From NCBI GenBank assembly GCA_018266775.1, contig JAFDZS010000010.1:400926-464925 (forward strand): a stretch of 64,000 nt of DNA, read 5' to 3'. The DNA is from Bacteroidota bacterium (GTDB lineage: Bacteria > Bacteroidota > Bacteroidia > Chitinophagales > Chitinophagaceae). Positions within the stretch are counted from its first letter, which is position 1, and each line of letters begins with the position of its first letter. This document shows, piece by piece, positions 44,291 through 54,262 of this stretch. The position numbers and the translations under genes are program-made. The notes beneath the pieces are model-generated. The model was not told the DNA's origin and did no database searches. It saw only the letters and a program-made list of their open reading frames with translations.

Positions 44291-45103
44291 ATGTCAACAA
44301 AGAAAAGAATTTTATTTATTGCCAACGAAATGTCGCCTTACCTGGAGCTTACCGATTTTGCGGAGATTGTGAATAAGCTGGCAGTAAAATCGAACGACAG
44401 CGGTATGGAAGTCCGCTGCATTATGCCCCGCTTTGGTACGATTAATGAAAGAAGGCACAGGCTGCATGAAGTGGTGCGTTTATCAGGGATCAATGTTTCT
44501 ATTGATAATGATGATTACCCGCTGATGATCAAAGTGGCATCATTACCCAATGCAAGATTACAGATCTATTTTCTCGATAATGAAGATTTCTTTAAAAGAA
44601 AATCTGTTTTCTACGATGAAAAAGATAAATGGTTTGATGATAATGGGCTGAGGACGGTATTGTTTTGTAAAGGAGCGCTGGAAACCGTAAAGAAATTTGG
44701 ATGGCCGCCGGATGTCATTCACTGCAGTGGCTGGATGACGGGGTTGATACCCATGTTCATTAAAAATGCGTATAAAAAAGAACCCGTTTTTGGTAACTGC
44801 AAAGTGGTATACACTATTGGTGAAAATACATTCAAAGAAAAACTGGGTGCCGATTTTTTAAAGCTGGCTGCCATTAATGATTACGTAACGAAGAAAGAAC
44901 TGGAACCATTTAAAGACACTAATAATACTGCCCTTTTCAGGGGAGGTGCTGCATTTGCCGATGCTGTTACATTTGGAACGGATAAGGCGGATAAAAAACT
45001 GGTTGACGAGTTCTCAAAAATAAAAGGCAAAAAAGTGGTGAAGTATAATGAAGAAGGTGATTTAACAGACTATTTACAATTATATACCGACCTTGCCAAG
45101 TAA
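44291..45103 (+). CDS. Glycogen/starch-synthase-like protein, N-terminal half only
   Basis: 270 residues from ATG 44291. The sequence follows the N-terminal half of GT5 glycogen synthases (KRILFIANEMSPYLELTDFAEIVNKL; PDVIHCSGWMTGLIPMF). The nucleotide-sugar Lys of the KxGGL motif is not there: the place reads YLELTDF. The whole C-terminal GT-B domain is absent (usual length about 480). It is thus unlikely to polymerise glycogen; a binding or regulatory role is possible. It is followed 32 bases later by the DUF4270 gene. Confidence 0.8.
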   Translation: MSTKKRILFIANEMSPYLELTDFAEIVNKLAVKSNDSGMEVRCIMPRFGTINERRHRLHEVVRLSGINVSIDNDDYPLMIKVASLPNARLQIYFLDNEDFFKRKSVFYDEKDKWFDDNGLRTVLFCKGALETVKKFGWPPDVIHCSGWMTGLIPMFIKNAYKKEPVFGNCKVVYTIGENTFKEKLGADFLKLAAINDYVTKKELEPFKDTNNTALFRGGAAFADAVTFGTDKADKKLVDEFSKIKGKKVVKYNEEGDLTDYLQLYTDLAK

Positions 45104-45135
45104 ATATCAACCCATTTTCTACTAAAATATTAACT

Positions 45136-46641
45136 GTGCTCAAACGTTTTTCGCCACTGGCTGCTGTTGTTGTTTTTTGCCTGGTTGTTGCTGGCTGCAG
45201 CAAGCTGGATACCACCCAACTCGGCAGTGATCTTATACCTGCTGTTGATAATGTTACCACCTTTGATACCATTCTGAATGTAAATGCCACACAAGGTGTT
45301 TTTGACCAGGATTCCACTTTGATTCTCTCCACTGATAATCATGCGCTGGGTATTATCACCAACGATCCTTTATTTGGCACCACCAATTCAAATATCTATT
45401 TTCAGTATAAGCCTACTTTCTTTCCATTTTATTGGGGAAATGCCAACGATACCATCAATCCTTCATTAGCACCGGGAACAGGTTTTGACTCTGTTGTATT
45501 GTGCTTAAGCTACCAGGGTTTTTGGGGCGACAGCACACAGCCTATTCAATTAAAAGTAATGGACATTCCCAATTATACCAATAATAACGGATTGTGGGAT
45601 TCCATTGGTCAATACAGGAATATCAACTATGCACCACAGGTAAATGCCCAAATTTCTCCAACGGTGAGTATAGATGTACGAACACTCAACAACTATACAG
45701 TATATACTAATAAGAAAGACTCATCCATCAGGCAGATCAGAATTAAATTAAACAGTTCATTTGCCAATGCACTGTATTTAAGAGATACCAATTTACTGGG
45801 CAATAATAATTTCAGGAATGATACCACATGGCGGGTTTTCAATAATGGTTTTGCGGTGATTGCAACCGGTGGAAATGGAATTATTTATACTAATCTTACG
45901 GATTCATCGTCTAAGCTGGAAGTACATTACAGAAGAAAAAATAATGGTGTGCTGGATACCACGTATACTGCATTCCGATTAATTCAGTCGGGAACCAATC
46001 CGTCTGTAACTGCGAATAATATTATCCGTGGCCGTACGGGATACCCGGTATTAACCCCGGCACCTGGTGAAATTTACATCCAGGCGCAACCGGGTACTTA
46101 TGCCAATATTGATATACCAGGCCTTGCCGGTGTATCCAACCGAATTATTCACCGGGCAGAATTGATTGTTGAACAAATTCCGGATGCAAGCAGTTACCTC
46201 AGTCCGCCAAGTTTTCTGTATGTTGACCTGAAAGATACCAGTACAACCGGCAATAAGTGGAAACCAATGTATTTTGATTTGAATCCATCAGAATCTTACG
46301 ATCCGGATTTTAAAACCGGAAACTATTACCCAACCGGCGGAGTAGACTATACTTATCATGGTGGTTACGCACGGGAAAAACTGGATGGATTTGGCAATAC
46401 GATCAAATACTACAATTTTAATGTATCAAGATATGTGCAGCAGATTCTGACAAAACATACCACCAGTTACCAGTTGCGTTTGTATGCACCATACCAGGTG
46501 GAATATCCGCAATATGCATCGCCATTTGATGATGCCAAAAGAACGGGCAATAACGCCATCCTTGCCGGCAGGGTAAAAGTAGGCAGCGGCTCCAATGCCA
46601 ACTATAAAATGAGGTTGAGGCTGGTGTATTCCAAAATCTAA
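45136..46641 (+). CDS. DUF4270 lipoprotein
   Basis: 501 residues, with GTG as start. A lipoprotein signal (VVFCLVVAGC, Cys at about 21) is followed by a long beta-rich body with the DUF4270 opening (LGSDLIPAVDNV...FDTILNV). Members are outer-membrane-anchored Bacteroidota proteins of unknown role. It is probably cotranscribed with the preceding synthase-like gene, since no terminator lies between them. Confidence 0.9.
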   Translation: MLKRFSPLAAVVVFCLVVAGCSKLDTTQLGSDLIPAVDNVTTFDTILNVNATQGVFDQDSTLILSTDNHALGIITNDPLFGTTNSNIYFQYKPTFFPFYWGNANDTINPSLAPGTGFDSVVLCLSYQGFWGDSTQPIQLKVMDIPNYTNNNGLWDSIGQYRNINYAPQVNAQISPTVSIDVRTLNNYTVYTNKKDSSIRQIRIKLNSSFANALYLRDTNLLGNNNFRNDTTWRVFNNGFAVIATGGNGIIYTNLTDSSSKLEVHYRRKNNGVLDTTYTAFRLIQSGTNPSVTANNIIRGRTGYPVLTPAPGEIYIQAQPGTYANIDIPGLAGVSNRIIHRAELIVEQIPDASSYLSPPSFLYVDLKDTSTTGNKWKPMYFDLNPSESYDPDFKTGNYYPTGGVDYTYHGGYAREKLDGFGNTIKYYNFNVSRYVQQILTKHTTSYQLRLYAPYQVEYPQYASPFDDAKRTGNNAILAGRVKVGSGSNANYKMRLRLVYSKI

Positions 46642-46667
46642 AGAAATTTTATTAAGATACCGTGAAT

Positions 46668-46698
46668 AAGTCTTCTGCAATTGCATGAAGACTTTTTT
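46668..46698 (+). terminator. Terminator after the DUF4270 gene
   Basis: AAGTCTTC (46668-46675) pairs with GAAGACTT (46687-46694), with the palindromic TGCAATTGCA inside, followed by a T-run. It sits 27 bases after the stop. Confidence 0.8.
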
Positions 46699-46715
46699 CA
46701 TATTATATGTAACCT

Positions 46716-46723
46716 TATCTTTG
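46716..46723 (+). promoter_or_regulatory. -7 box of metK
   Basis: TATCTTTG, an exact TAnnTTTG match, 18 bases before the metK ATG. The leader is too short for a SAM riboswitch. Confidence 0.65.
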
Positions 46724-46741
46724 CAATCTTAAAAAAAATAT

Positions 46742-47998
46742 ATGCCGTATTTATTCACATCAGAGTCTGTAAGCGAAGGACATCCTGACAAAGTTGCTGA
46801 CCAGATCAGCGATGCATTAATCGATAACTTTTTAGCATTTGATGCCAACAGTAAAGTGGCTTGCGAAACTTTGGTAACTACCGGCCAGGTGGTTTTGGCA
46901 GGGGAGGTAAAAAGTAAAGCCTATTTGGATGTGCAGGAAATTGCCCGTGGTGTGATTCGTAAAATTGGTTATACCAAGAGTGAGTATATGTTTGAAGCCA
47001 GCAGTTGCGGTGTATTATCAGCCATTCATGAACAGAGTGCTGATATTAACCAGGGCGTTGATAAAAAGAAAAAAGAAGAACAGGGTGCAGGCGACCAGGG
47101 AATGATGTTTGGTTACGCTACCAACGAAACAGAGCATTATATGCCTATGGCACTCGACCTTGCACATAACCTTTTGATTGAACTGGCTGCCATCCGCAGG
47201 GAAAAGAATTCTAAAATGCCTTACCTGCGCCCCGATGCCAAAAGCCAGGTAACACTGGAATACGATGATAACAACAAACCTGTAAGAATTGATGCGATTG
47301 TGATCTCCACACAGCACGATGATTTTGATACCGAAGCCAAAATGCAGGCCAGGATCAAAGCTGATGTGATCAATATCCTTATCCCAAGGGTAAAGAACAG
47401 GTATAAAAAATATGCTAAATTGTTCAACAGCGATATTACTTACCACGTAAACCCCACCGGTAAATTTGTAATTGGTGGCCCGCATGGTGATACTGGCTTA
47501 ACCGGCCGTAAGATCATTGTAGATACATACGGTGGTAAAGGTGCGCACGGTGGTGGTGCATTCAGCGGTAAAGATCCATCCAAAGTAGATCGTTCTGCAG
47601 CTTATGCCACAAGGCATATTGCCAAAAACCTGGTAGCAGCAGGATTGTGCGAAGAAGTACTGGTGCAGGTTTCTTACGCCATTGGTGTAGCCAAACCAAC
47701 CAGCATCAACGTAAATACTTATGGAACAGCCAAAGTTGCATTAACTGATGGTGAAATTGGCAAGATAGTGGAAAGCGTATTCGATATGCGCCCGTATTTC
47801 ATTGAGCAAAGATTGAAACTGCGTAACCCGATTTACAGTGAAACTGCTGCCTATGGCCACATGGGCCGTGCATCGCAGGTGGTGGAAAAAACCTTTGCTT
47901 CTCCCGATGGTAAAAAAGTAACCAGGAAGGTGGAACTGTTTACCTGGGAAAAACTGGATTACGTAAGCAAAGTGAAAAAAGCCTTCGGTTTAAAATAA
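46742..47998 (+). CDS. metK: S-adenosylmethionine synthetase
   Basis: 418 residues. [31 protein letters not shown] and [16 protein letters not shown] are the standard MetK motifs for ATP, phosphate and K/Mg binding. It is slightly longer than E. coli MetK (384). It makes SAM from methionine and ATP in the cytosol. Own promoter and terminator, so it is a single-gene unit. Confidence 0.98.
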   Translation: MPYLFTSESVSEGHPDKVADQISDALIDNFLAFDANSKVACETLVTTGQVVLAGEVKSKAYLDVQEIARGVIRKIGYTKSEYMFEASSCGVLSAIHEQSADINQGVDKKKKEEQGAGDQGMMFGYATNETEHYMPMALDLAHNLLIELAAIRREKNSKMPYLRPDAKSQVTLEYDDNNKPVRIDAIVISTQHDDFDTEAKMQARIKADVINILIPRVKNRYKKYAKLFNSDITYHVNPTGKFVIGGPHGDTGLTGRKIIVDTYGGKGAHGGGAFSGKDPSKVDRSAAYATRHIAKNLVAAGLCEEVLVQVSYAIGVAKPTSINVNTYGTAKVALTDGEIGKIVESVFDMRPYFIEQRLKLRNPIYSETAAYGHMGRASQVVEKTFASPDGKKVTRKVELFTWEKLDYVSKVKKAFGLK

Positions 47999-48027
47999 TC
48001 TTTCTTCATTTTAATAAAGAACTATAC

Positions 48028-48057
48028 AACCATAAGCAGCTGCTTATGGTTTTTTTA
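48028..48057 (+). terminator. Terminator of metK
   Basis: ACCATAAGCAG and CTGCTTATGGT form a perfect palindromic stem and are followed by a run of T, about 30 bases after the metK stop. Confidence 0.88.
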
Positions 48058-48085
48058 TCGCAGCGATAAATAGTACATTTAAACA

Positions 48086-48856
48086 GTGAAACACTTTAAA
48101 CATCAGCATCAGCGCCCCAAAAAAAGCAGCCTTGTAGTGGGCCGCAAGGCAGTGATTGAAGCATTACAGTCTGGCAAAAACCTGGACCGTATTTACCTGC
48201 AGGCTACTGTGCATGGCGAGGTGATAGAACAAATAAAACAATTAGCGGCACAACAGCAGATACCCATCAATAAGGTGCCGGTGGAAAAACTGAATAACCT
48301 GAATGTAAGCAATCATGAAGGTTGTGTGGCATTGATATCGAAAATTCAATATCAAAACCTGCAGGATGTAATTTCATTTGTGGTGGAGAGAGGAGAAACA
48401 CCTTTGTTGCTGATTCTGGATGGGATTACGGACATCCGGAATATTGGGGGCATTGCACGCAGCGCCTTTTGTTTTGGGGTACACGCCATCGTTATTCCTG
48501 ATAAAGGCGTGGGGGCATTAAATGAAGATGCCATCACTACATCTGCCGGTGCACTGGAACAAATTGCCGTTTGCAGGGTCAACAGCTTAATGAAAGCGGT
48601 GGATGAAATGCACCTCAATGGAATAAAAGTTTTTGCCAGCGAAATGACAGCGTCAAAAAATATTACCGCCACAGACTTTACTATACCTGCAGCTATTGTG
48701 ATGGGTAGCGAAGACAAAGGCATTGCCCCTTCATTAATGAAAATTTGCGATGAACAATTTAAGATTCCCATGACTGGCGATTTTGAAAGCCTCAATGTAT
48801 CTGTTGCTACAGGAATCATTTTGTATGAAACGGCCAGGCAGCGAACCGCAGTGTAA
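48086..48856 (+). CDS. rlmB: TrmH/SpoU-family rRNA 2'-O-methyltransferase (RlmB-like)
   Basis: 256 residues from a GTG start. The substrate-binding part (VGRKAVIEALQSGKNLDRIYL) and SPOUT knot motifs (DGITDIRNIGGIARSAFCFG, IVMGSEDKGI, NVSVATGIILYE) are complete. It methylates a 23S rRNA guanosine (G2251 in E. coli) if truly RlmB. Its stop is adjacent to the end of the convergent gene at 48857. Confidence 0.92.
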   Translation: MKHFKHQHQRPKKSSLVVGRKAVIEALQSGKNLDRIYLQATVHGEVIEQIKQLAAQQQIPINKVPVEKLNNLNVSNHEGCVALISKIQYQNLQDVISFVVERGETPLLLILDGITDIRNIGGIARSAFCFGVHAIVIPDKGVGALNEDAITTSAGALEQIAVCRVNSLMKAVDEMHLNGIKVFASEMTASKNITATDFTIPAAIVMGSEDKGIAPSLMKICDEQFKIPMTGDFESLNVSVATGIILYETARQRTAV

Positions 48857-49690
48857 TTACGGTTGCAGCGATGCCAAGGCCCGGCTTTGTTTTCTTACCG
48901 CTTTATTCAAACTTAAATAAGTGCGCTGTCTAACCATAATGGTGCCGGTATGATTCAATGCCACTGTATTAATATTCCTGATAAAGCCATCTGTTGCAGT
49001 ATAAGAATACCATTCCCCTAAATGATCCCACACCGGTTTCCAGTAAGCAGTGCGGTACCTTTTGCCCAAAGGATAGCCCGCAAAGCCAAAATTATCTCCA
49101 AAAATACCCGGCTTCATCATCACCCATCCGCCACTGGCGTAAACAGTACTGTTATTGAAAATTTTGCCCATACCAATCATCAGGCTGTCACCCTTCATCG
49201 GGCCACTTTTTACAGTAGCTGTGCCAGGATGAATAAACGCAGCACCACCATAACAGGAACCAATACCAATTTTACTTCGGGCATCTGTAAACTGTGCTAT
49301 ACACTTCAGGAAAGCAGTATGCGTACTGTCATTAATATTTTTATAATTGAAATTATCGATACCAATACTGAAAGATGAAAAACCATTTTTATACAGGCCG
49401 TGTGAATCAAACCACAGGCTGCCAATCAACGCATCACGGCGCTGCATGATGCGGCTGATCTTCGCCGCAGCAACATCACTGCAATTAGCCACCACCACAC
49501 GCATCTTCCTGTGGTGCAGTACACTTTTAATAACAGCCCTTACTTTAACAGTGAAAGGAAGGAACTCAAATTTTTCGCTTTTAGAAATCACATAAACGTT
49601 GATGCGCCTTGCAGCGGAATCATAAGCAGGTTGCTGGCCATTAGCGCTCAGTAAACTAAGCAGCAGCATTGTGGTAATAATAAGTTTCAT
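48857..49690 (-). CDS. Secreted protein with caspase-like His-Cys pattern
   Basis: 277 residues with a signal peptide (cleavage near SANG-QQ, residue 19). The pair WFDSHGLYKNG and GIGSCYGGAAF resembles the His-Gly and Cys parts of clan CD (caspase/gingipain, DUF4347-like) proteins. The central chain is alpha/beta, and a final domain of about 60 residues closes it. No domain name can be given with certainty. It could be a periplasmic peptidase or a degenerate relative. Confidence 0.6.
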   Translation of the reverse strand: MKLIITTMLLLSLLSANGQQPAYDSAARRINVYVISKSEKFEFLPFTVKVRAVIKSVLHHRKMRVVVANCSDVAAAKISRIMQRRDALIGSLWFDSHGLYKNGFSSFSIGIDNFNYKNINDSTHTAFLKCIAQFTDARSKIGIGSCYGGAAFIHPGTATVKSGPMKGDSLMIGMGKIFNNSTVYASGGWVMMKPGIFGDNFGFAGYPLGKRYRTAYWKPVWDHLGEWYSYTATDGFIRNINTVALNHTGTIMVRQRTYLSLNKAVRKQSRALASLQP

Positions 49691-49912
49691 GGTTGTTATT
49701 ATTTCTGTACCGCTAAACTAAATACGCCGCAATGCGAAGAGGAATCGAAAAATGAGGCAGGAAAATTTATAAGTGCAGGTATCAGTAAATGATTTATAAA
49801 GAGAGCCATTGAAAACGGAAACCTGCGTTTGATGGTACTGAATGATTATACATCACCGCATAATTCCGTAAAGAAAGTTGCCGGATTACGGAAAAGCCGT
49901 AAATTTATTTTT

Positions 49913-50905
49913 ATGACAGATGCACACCTGCAGAAGGATTTGTTTCAGCATATACGCAACACTTTACCGCCACATGTGTCGATGGTGAATGAAATTGCAG
50001 ACCTGCTGCACATCAGTTACGACAGTGTGTACCGCCGCATCCGCGGGGAAAAACCGGTTACGCTGGATGAATTAAAATTATTGTGCGAACATTTTCATCT
50101 TTCCCTGGACCAGGTGCTGCAATTGCATACCGATAAAATACTGTTTACCGATACTGAAGCCAATGGCAATAACCAGGATTTTCTGCATTATCTGCAGGGG
50201 CTCATCCGCCAATTGCAATACTTCAACAGCTTTAAGCACCGCCGCTTATTTTATTTGTCCAAAGACATACCCGTTTTTTATTTTTTTTATTTTCATGAAC
50301 TCGCTGCATTTAAATCGTTCTTCTGGAGTAAAAGTATTTTGAACGATCCTGCATTCGATGGAAAAAATTTCAGCCTTTCTGATTTTGATGCATCAGCATA
50401 TTTTGCTGCCGGGCAAACGGTGTTAAAAGAATACAATCAAATTCCCGGTGCAGAATTATGGAATTATGAAAGCATCAACAGTACCATATCTCAAATAGAA
50501 TATTATCGTGATGCAGGCATATTTGAATCCAAAGATGATTTGGATAAAGTGGTGGACAGTTGCGATGCAATGCTGCAGCATATACAGAAGCAAGTGGAGA
50601 AAGGCTGTAAGTTTTTACCCGGCATTGGTGAAGCCGGCTATGGTGCGCCCATACAATTTTACATCAACGAAATTATTTTAGGCAATAACAGCATCATGGT
50701 GGAAACGGATGATACTAAGATGGCATTCATCAATCATATTGTACTCAAATACATCAGTACTACCGATAAAAAATTTACAGAAAAAGCATTTGCCAATTTT
50801 CAAAACCTGGTAAGCCGCTCCGTACTCATCAGCGAAACTGGTGAGAAAGAACGTAACCGCTTTTTTAAAACCTTGCGTGAAAAAATACAGGCATGCAGAA
50901 AGTAG
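49913..50905 (+). CDS. HTH (XRE/BetR-like) transcriptional regulator
   Basis: 330 residues from the ATG at 49913. A helix-turn-helix lies near 20-65 (MVNEIADLLHISYDSVYRRIRGEKPVT, in parts). The remaining 260 residues are a helical ligand or partner region of unknown kind that occurs in Bacteroidota regulators of this type. Its 3' end overlaps the HMG-CoA lyase gene by 13 bases, so it may control leucine breakdown genes; inference. Confidence 0.75.
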   Translation: MTDAHLQKDLFQHIRNTLPPHVSMVNEIADLLHISYDSVYRRIRGEKPVTLDELKLLCEHFHLSLDQVLQLHTDKILFTDTEANGNNQDFLHYLQGLIRQLQYFNSFKHRRLFYLSKDIPVFYFFYFHELAAFKSFFWSKSILNDPAFDGKNFSLSDFDASAYFAAGQTVLKEYNQIPGAELWNYESINSTISQIEYYRDAGIFESKDDLDKVVDSCDAMLQHIQKQVEKGCKFLPGIGEAGYGAPIQFYINEIILGNNSIMVETDDTKMAFINHIVLKYISTTDKKFTEKAFANFQNLVSRSVLISETGEKERNRFFKTLREKIQACRK

Positions 50906-51759
50906 AAGGAATGGTTAAGCTGGTAGAATGCCCCCGCGATGCGATGCAGGGCTGGAAACATTTTATCCCCACAGAAAAAAAGATTGCCTACATCAACCTG
51001 TTATTAAAAGCAGGATTTGATACGATTGATTTTGGCAGTTTCGTTTCACCCAAAGCCATTCCGCAAATGGCCGATACCAATGAAGTAATCCGTAAACTGA
51101 ATGTCAGCTCAACCACAACAAAACTATTGGCCATCATTGCCAATGAACGCGGTGCTGCAGATGCTGTGGTATATGATGCCATAACTTATCTTGGTTTTCC
51201 CTTTTCTGTTTCAGAAACCTTTCAAAAAAGAAATACCAATTCCACCATAGCAGAATCGCTGAACAGGGTGGAAGAAATACAAAATCTTTGTATAAAAAAT
51301 AATAAACAACTGGTGGTATACCTTTCAATGGGTTTCGGAAATCCTTACGGTGATCCTTATGATGAAACGATTGTGTTTGAATGGGCGAACCGGCTGGCTG
51401 CAATGGATATTAATATCATTTCATTGGCAGATACGGTTGGTGTGGCCACAGCACCACAGGTAAATCACATTACGCAATACCTGGTTCAGCAATTGCCGGC
51501 AGTTGAAATTGGTGTACACCTGCATTCCACTGCCATTAACTGGAAAGAAAAACTGGATGCCGCGATAGCAGCTGGTTGCCGCCGTTTTGATGGTGCCCTC
51601 AAAGGTATTGGCGGCTGCCCGATGGCCAATGATGATCTGGTTGGCAATATGGATACGGAATTAATGATGCCTTATTTTGAACAATTGAACATCTTGCCAT
51701 TTATGAACAAGCAAATACTGCAGCAATGCAGCCAACTGGCAGCGAATATTTTTATTTAA
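50893..51759 (+). CDS. mvaB: Hydroxymethylglutaryl-CoA lyase
   Basis: 288 residues. LVECPRDAMQGW opens the TIM barrel (Arg in PRD), GVHLHS carries the metal histidines and ALKGIGGCPMANDDLVGNM holds the catalytic cysteine. It splits HMG-CoA to acetyl-CoA and acetoacetate, the last step of leucine degradation. It starts inside the end of the regulator gene; a start at the internal Met (50911) is also possible. Confidence 0.92.
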   Translation: MQKVEGMVKLVECPRDAMQGWKHFIPTEKKIAYINLLLKAGFDTIDFGSFVSPKAIPQMADTNEVIRKLNVSSTTTKLLAIIANERGAADAVVYDAITYLGFPFSVSETFQKRNTNSTIAESLNRVEEIQNLCIKNNKQLVVYLSMGFGNPYGDPYDETIVFEWANRLAAMDINIISLADTVGVATAPQVNHITQYLVQQLPAVEIGVHLHSTAINWKEKLDAAIAAGCRRFDGALKGIGGCPMANDDLVGNMDTELMMPYFEQLNILPFMNKQILQQCSQLAANIFI

Positions 51760-51781
51760 GCTGATGCTGTATTTTTGAGGC

Positions 51782-52771
51782 ATGGATTTCCGTTTAGCAT
51801 TTACTCCAAAAGCATTATCCAAACAAATCAATCATCAGCAACCTGTATTATTACTGGGCAGTTGCTTTACTGAAAATATAGGTGATAAACTGGTGGCACA
51901 CCGGTTTACTGTTTTGCAAAATCCCAATGGTATACTGTTCAATCCTGTTAGTGTTCGCGAAGCGGCGGAGCATTATGTACAGCATAAACAAATTACTGAA
52001 GCCAATTTATTTTATTTGAATGAAGCTTACCACAGCTGGCAGCACCACAGCCGCTTTTCCGGAGTAACTGCAGCCGATGCAGCAGAAAAGATCAATGCTT
52101 CCACTGCAACAGCGCATCATTATCTTAAAACCAGTGGATGGATCATCATTACACTCGGTTCTGCCTGGGTGTATGAATTGAGTGAAAAAGCAGCATTATA
52201 TTCAAAAAAGAAAGTAGCAGCCAACAATCATAAGGCACCGGCAGACTGGTTTACCCGCAGATTATTAAGTAACGATGAAGTAATTAATGAATTGCAGCAA
52301 ATGGTTTCCCTGCTGCAACAATTCAATCCATCGTGCTATATCATTTTTACCATAAGCCCCGTGCGCCATTTGCGTGAAGGGTTTATTGAAAACAACAGGA
52401 GCAAAGCTGCATTGATCAACGCCGTGCATACAGTTACAGAAAATAATGCCAACGTATTTTATTTTCCCGCTTATGAACTGGTGATTGACGATTTGCGTGA
52501 TTACCGCTTTTATGCAGAAGACATGGTGCATCCCAATTATACAGCCACCAATTATGTGTGGGAAAAATTTGTTGCTGCATGTATTGATCCGGTTTCACAA
52601 CAGATCATGAAACCCATCAGGGAATTAAACACAGCCATGCAGCATAAACCCTTCAATCCTTCTTCATTAGCGCATCAAAACTTTAAGTTAAAATATCTTG
52701 AAATGGCACAGGCCATGCAGCGCCAGTATCCTTTCCTGAATCTTGACGATATGATTCGTTATTTTTCATGA
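51782..52771 (+). CDS. GSCFA-domain protein
   Basis: 329 residues. LLGSCFTENIGDKL near residue 27 is the name-giving GSCFA motif, and WIIITLGSAWVYE and FTISPVRHLREGF support an SGNH-hydrolase-like fold. The catalytic role is not established. The ATGA overlap with the following gene shows coupling. Confidence 0.93.
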   Translation: MDFRLAFTPKALSKQINHQQPVLLLGSCFTENIGDKLVAHRFTVLQNPNGILFNPVSVREAAEHYVQHKQITEANLFYLNEAYHSWQHHSRFSGVTAADAAEKINASTATAHHYLKTSGWIIITLGSAWVYELSEKAALYSKKKVAANNHKAPADWFTRRLLSNDEVINELQQMVSLLQQFNPSCYIIFTISPVRHLREGFIENNRSKAALINAVHTVTENNANVFYFPAYELVIDDLRDYRFYAEDMVHPNYTATNYVWEKFVAACIDPVSQQIMKPIRELNTAMQHKPFNPSSLAHQNFKLKYLEMAQAMQRQYPFLNLDDMIRYFS

Positions 52772-53472
52772 AAAAAATGGTACTGCTTGCGATTGTTTCC
52801 TGCTTCACTACTATGCTGTTTGCGCAGCAGGTGAAAGACAGGATGGCGCTTCACCGCCCTTATGTTTCATTTAATCCATTAGGTTTAATTGAACCTTATG
52901 CTGCAATAGGGCTGGGTTTGGGAAACCATCTGTCGAACAGAAGCGGTTATTTTACGGAATTATCCTTCGTATGCAATAATTATATTTACCCAAAAAAGGC
53001 CGATCATCTGCAGGGGTTTAAATACCTGGCGCAATACCGGTATTATTTGATGCAGAGCGATCATGAATCACTGGGTCCGGTTAAGATGCACCACAAAAAA
53101 TATTACCCGTATCATTTATTTTTTGGTGCAGAATTCAGATATAAACATTATTATTTTTCAGATCATACCAACTTTATTAATGCCATAACAAAAGATACAC
53201 TTTCCAATTTTATGTACAATGCTAAGGCCGACATCTGGGGTGGCGCAATAATATTTGGCGGCGCTTTTCCGTTGGGCAAAAGCAATCATTGGCAACTGGA
53301 ATGCACATTGGGTATTGGAGCTAAACAAAAATGGGTAGCCATAAAAAATAATCCTTCAGGCTACGAACCGGAAACAATTAAAAGGATTGATGTTGGAACT
53401 CCCGCCATTTGGGAGTCAGTTGCATCGCCATATTTACCGTGGACCATCAGGCTGCAATACAAACTAAAATAG
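52768..53472 (+). CDS. Outer-membrane beta-barrel-like protein
   Basis: 234 residues with a signal peptide (cleavage near LFAQ-QV). The body has alternating hydrophobic strands ending in TIRLQYKLK, typical for a small beta-barrel. No family name. Cotranscribed with the GSCFA gene through a four-base overlap. Confidence 0.6.
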   Translation: MKKMVLLAIVSCFTTMLFAQQVKDRMALHRPYVSFNPLGLIEPYAAIGLGLGNHLSNRSGYFTELSFVCNNYIYPKKADHLQGFKYLAQYRYYLMQSDHESLGPVKMHHKKYYPYHLFFGAEFRYKHYYFSDHTNFINAITKDTLSNFMYNAKADIWGGAIIFGGAFPLGKSNHWQLECTLGIGAKQKWVAIKNNPSGYEPETIKRIDVGTPAIWESVASPYLPWTIRLQYKLK

Positions 53473-53502
53473 CAGGGCGGTTATGCAATAACAAAAATGT
53501 GT

Positions 53503-54114
53503 TTAATGAATCCTGTCGCCCCTGATCTCCGCACTGTCCATTAATTCTTTCTCGTACTGTAACCATTCTTTCCAGCGTTTTCTTACTTTGTCTTTGGGCA
53601 GGTATAGTTCTGCAAGATTAATGAATAAAGTATAATGGCCCGCTTCACTCTCCATAAATTTACGGTAGAATTTGCGCATGTAATCATCATTCAATCCTTC
53701 GCTCAGTCTTTTAAAACGTTCGCAGCTGCGGGCTTCAATCAAAGCCATCGTTAATAATTGGTCAAGGAACCGGTCTTCAGGGTGCCCGCCTTTTCTTTGA
53801 AATTCAAGCAACTTATTTACATAAACATCTTTACGTTGCTTGCCTAATTTAAGTTTTCGTTTTTTTAATTCTGCCAGTACAGATCTGAAGTGTCCCCATT
53901 CTTCAGTAACAATGGGTGCCAGTTCTTCCACCATTTCCACACGGTGAGGGTAACGTTGAATAAGCGATATGCAGGTGGTGGCAGCTTTTTGTTCGCAATA
54001 GGCATGATCAGTTAGTATTTCTTCCAGTTCCAGTTCTGCAAGGTTCACCCAACGGGGATCAGTTGGTAATTGCAGGCCTAAAATATTTTTTACATCATTC
54101 GTAAATTCTTTCAT
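53503..54114 (-). CDS. miaE: tRNA-(ms2io6A)-hydroxylase
   Basis: 203 residues. The ferritin-like di-iron motifs are seen: ELELEEILTDHAYCEQKAA, EEWGHF, LIEARSCERF and ESEAGHYTLF. MiaE hydroxylates the modified adenosine 37 of tRNA. Single gene, facing the beta-barrel gene and separated from the acylase by a large gap. Confidence 0.92.
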   Translation of the reverse strand: MKEFTNDVKNILGLQLPTDPRWVNLAELELEEILTDHAYCEQKAATTCISLIQRYPHRVEMVEELAPIVTEEWGHFRSVLAELKKRKLKLGKQRKDVYVNKLLEFQRKGGHPEDRFLDQLLTMALIEARSCERFKRLSEGLNDDYMRKFYRKFMESEAGHYTLFINLAELYLPKDKVRKRWKEWLQYEKELMDSAEIRGDRIH

Positions 54115-54125
54115 AATACAAAAAT

Positions 54126-54157
54126 AAAAAACTGTCTTTTGTTAAAGACAGTTTTTT
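54126..54157. terminator. Strong hairpin with T-run upstream of miaE
   Basis: AAAAAACTGTCTTT (54126-54139) pairs exactly with 54144-54157 around TGTT. On the minus strand it stands upstream of miaE and downstream of the candidate RNA at 54188-54262, so it could end a short transcript there. Confidence 0.7.
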
Positions 54158-54187
54158 GTAATTGCTACAATTGCGGATGACGGACAT

Positions 54188-54262
54188 TGCCCGGAGCCTA
54201 ACTAAAAACCGAACCTTAACCGGGTTGCCGGGCGCAACGCCGGTGCAGGTTTAGTAAGGGCA
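54188..54262 (-). ncRNA. Possible structured RNA (unassigned)
   Basis: Nested pairings are complete on paper: TGCCC (54188-54192)/GGGCA (54258-54262), ACTAAA (54201-54206)/TTTAGT (54250-54255), then ACCGG-GTTGC/GCAAC-CCGGT (54219-54244) around a five-base loop. On the minus strand a weak -7 box CAACTTTG (54290-54283) lies upstream and a terminator hairpin (54157-54126) downstream, giving a transcript of about 150 bases. I do not recognise an RNA family; the strand is the more likely one, not certain. Confidence 0.35.

Noticed and set aside
46700..46741. SAM riboswitch before metK
   Set aside because: The -7 box lies 18 bases before the ATG, leaving no space for an aptamer.
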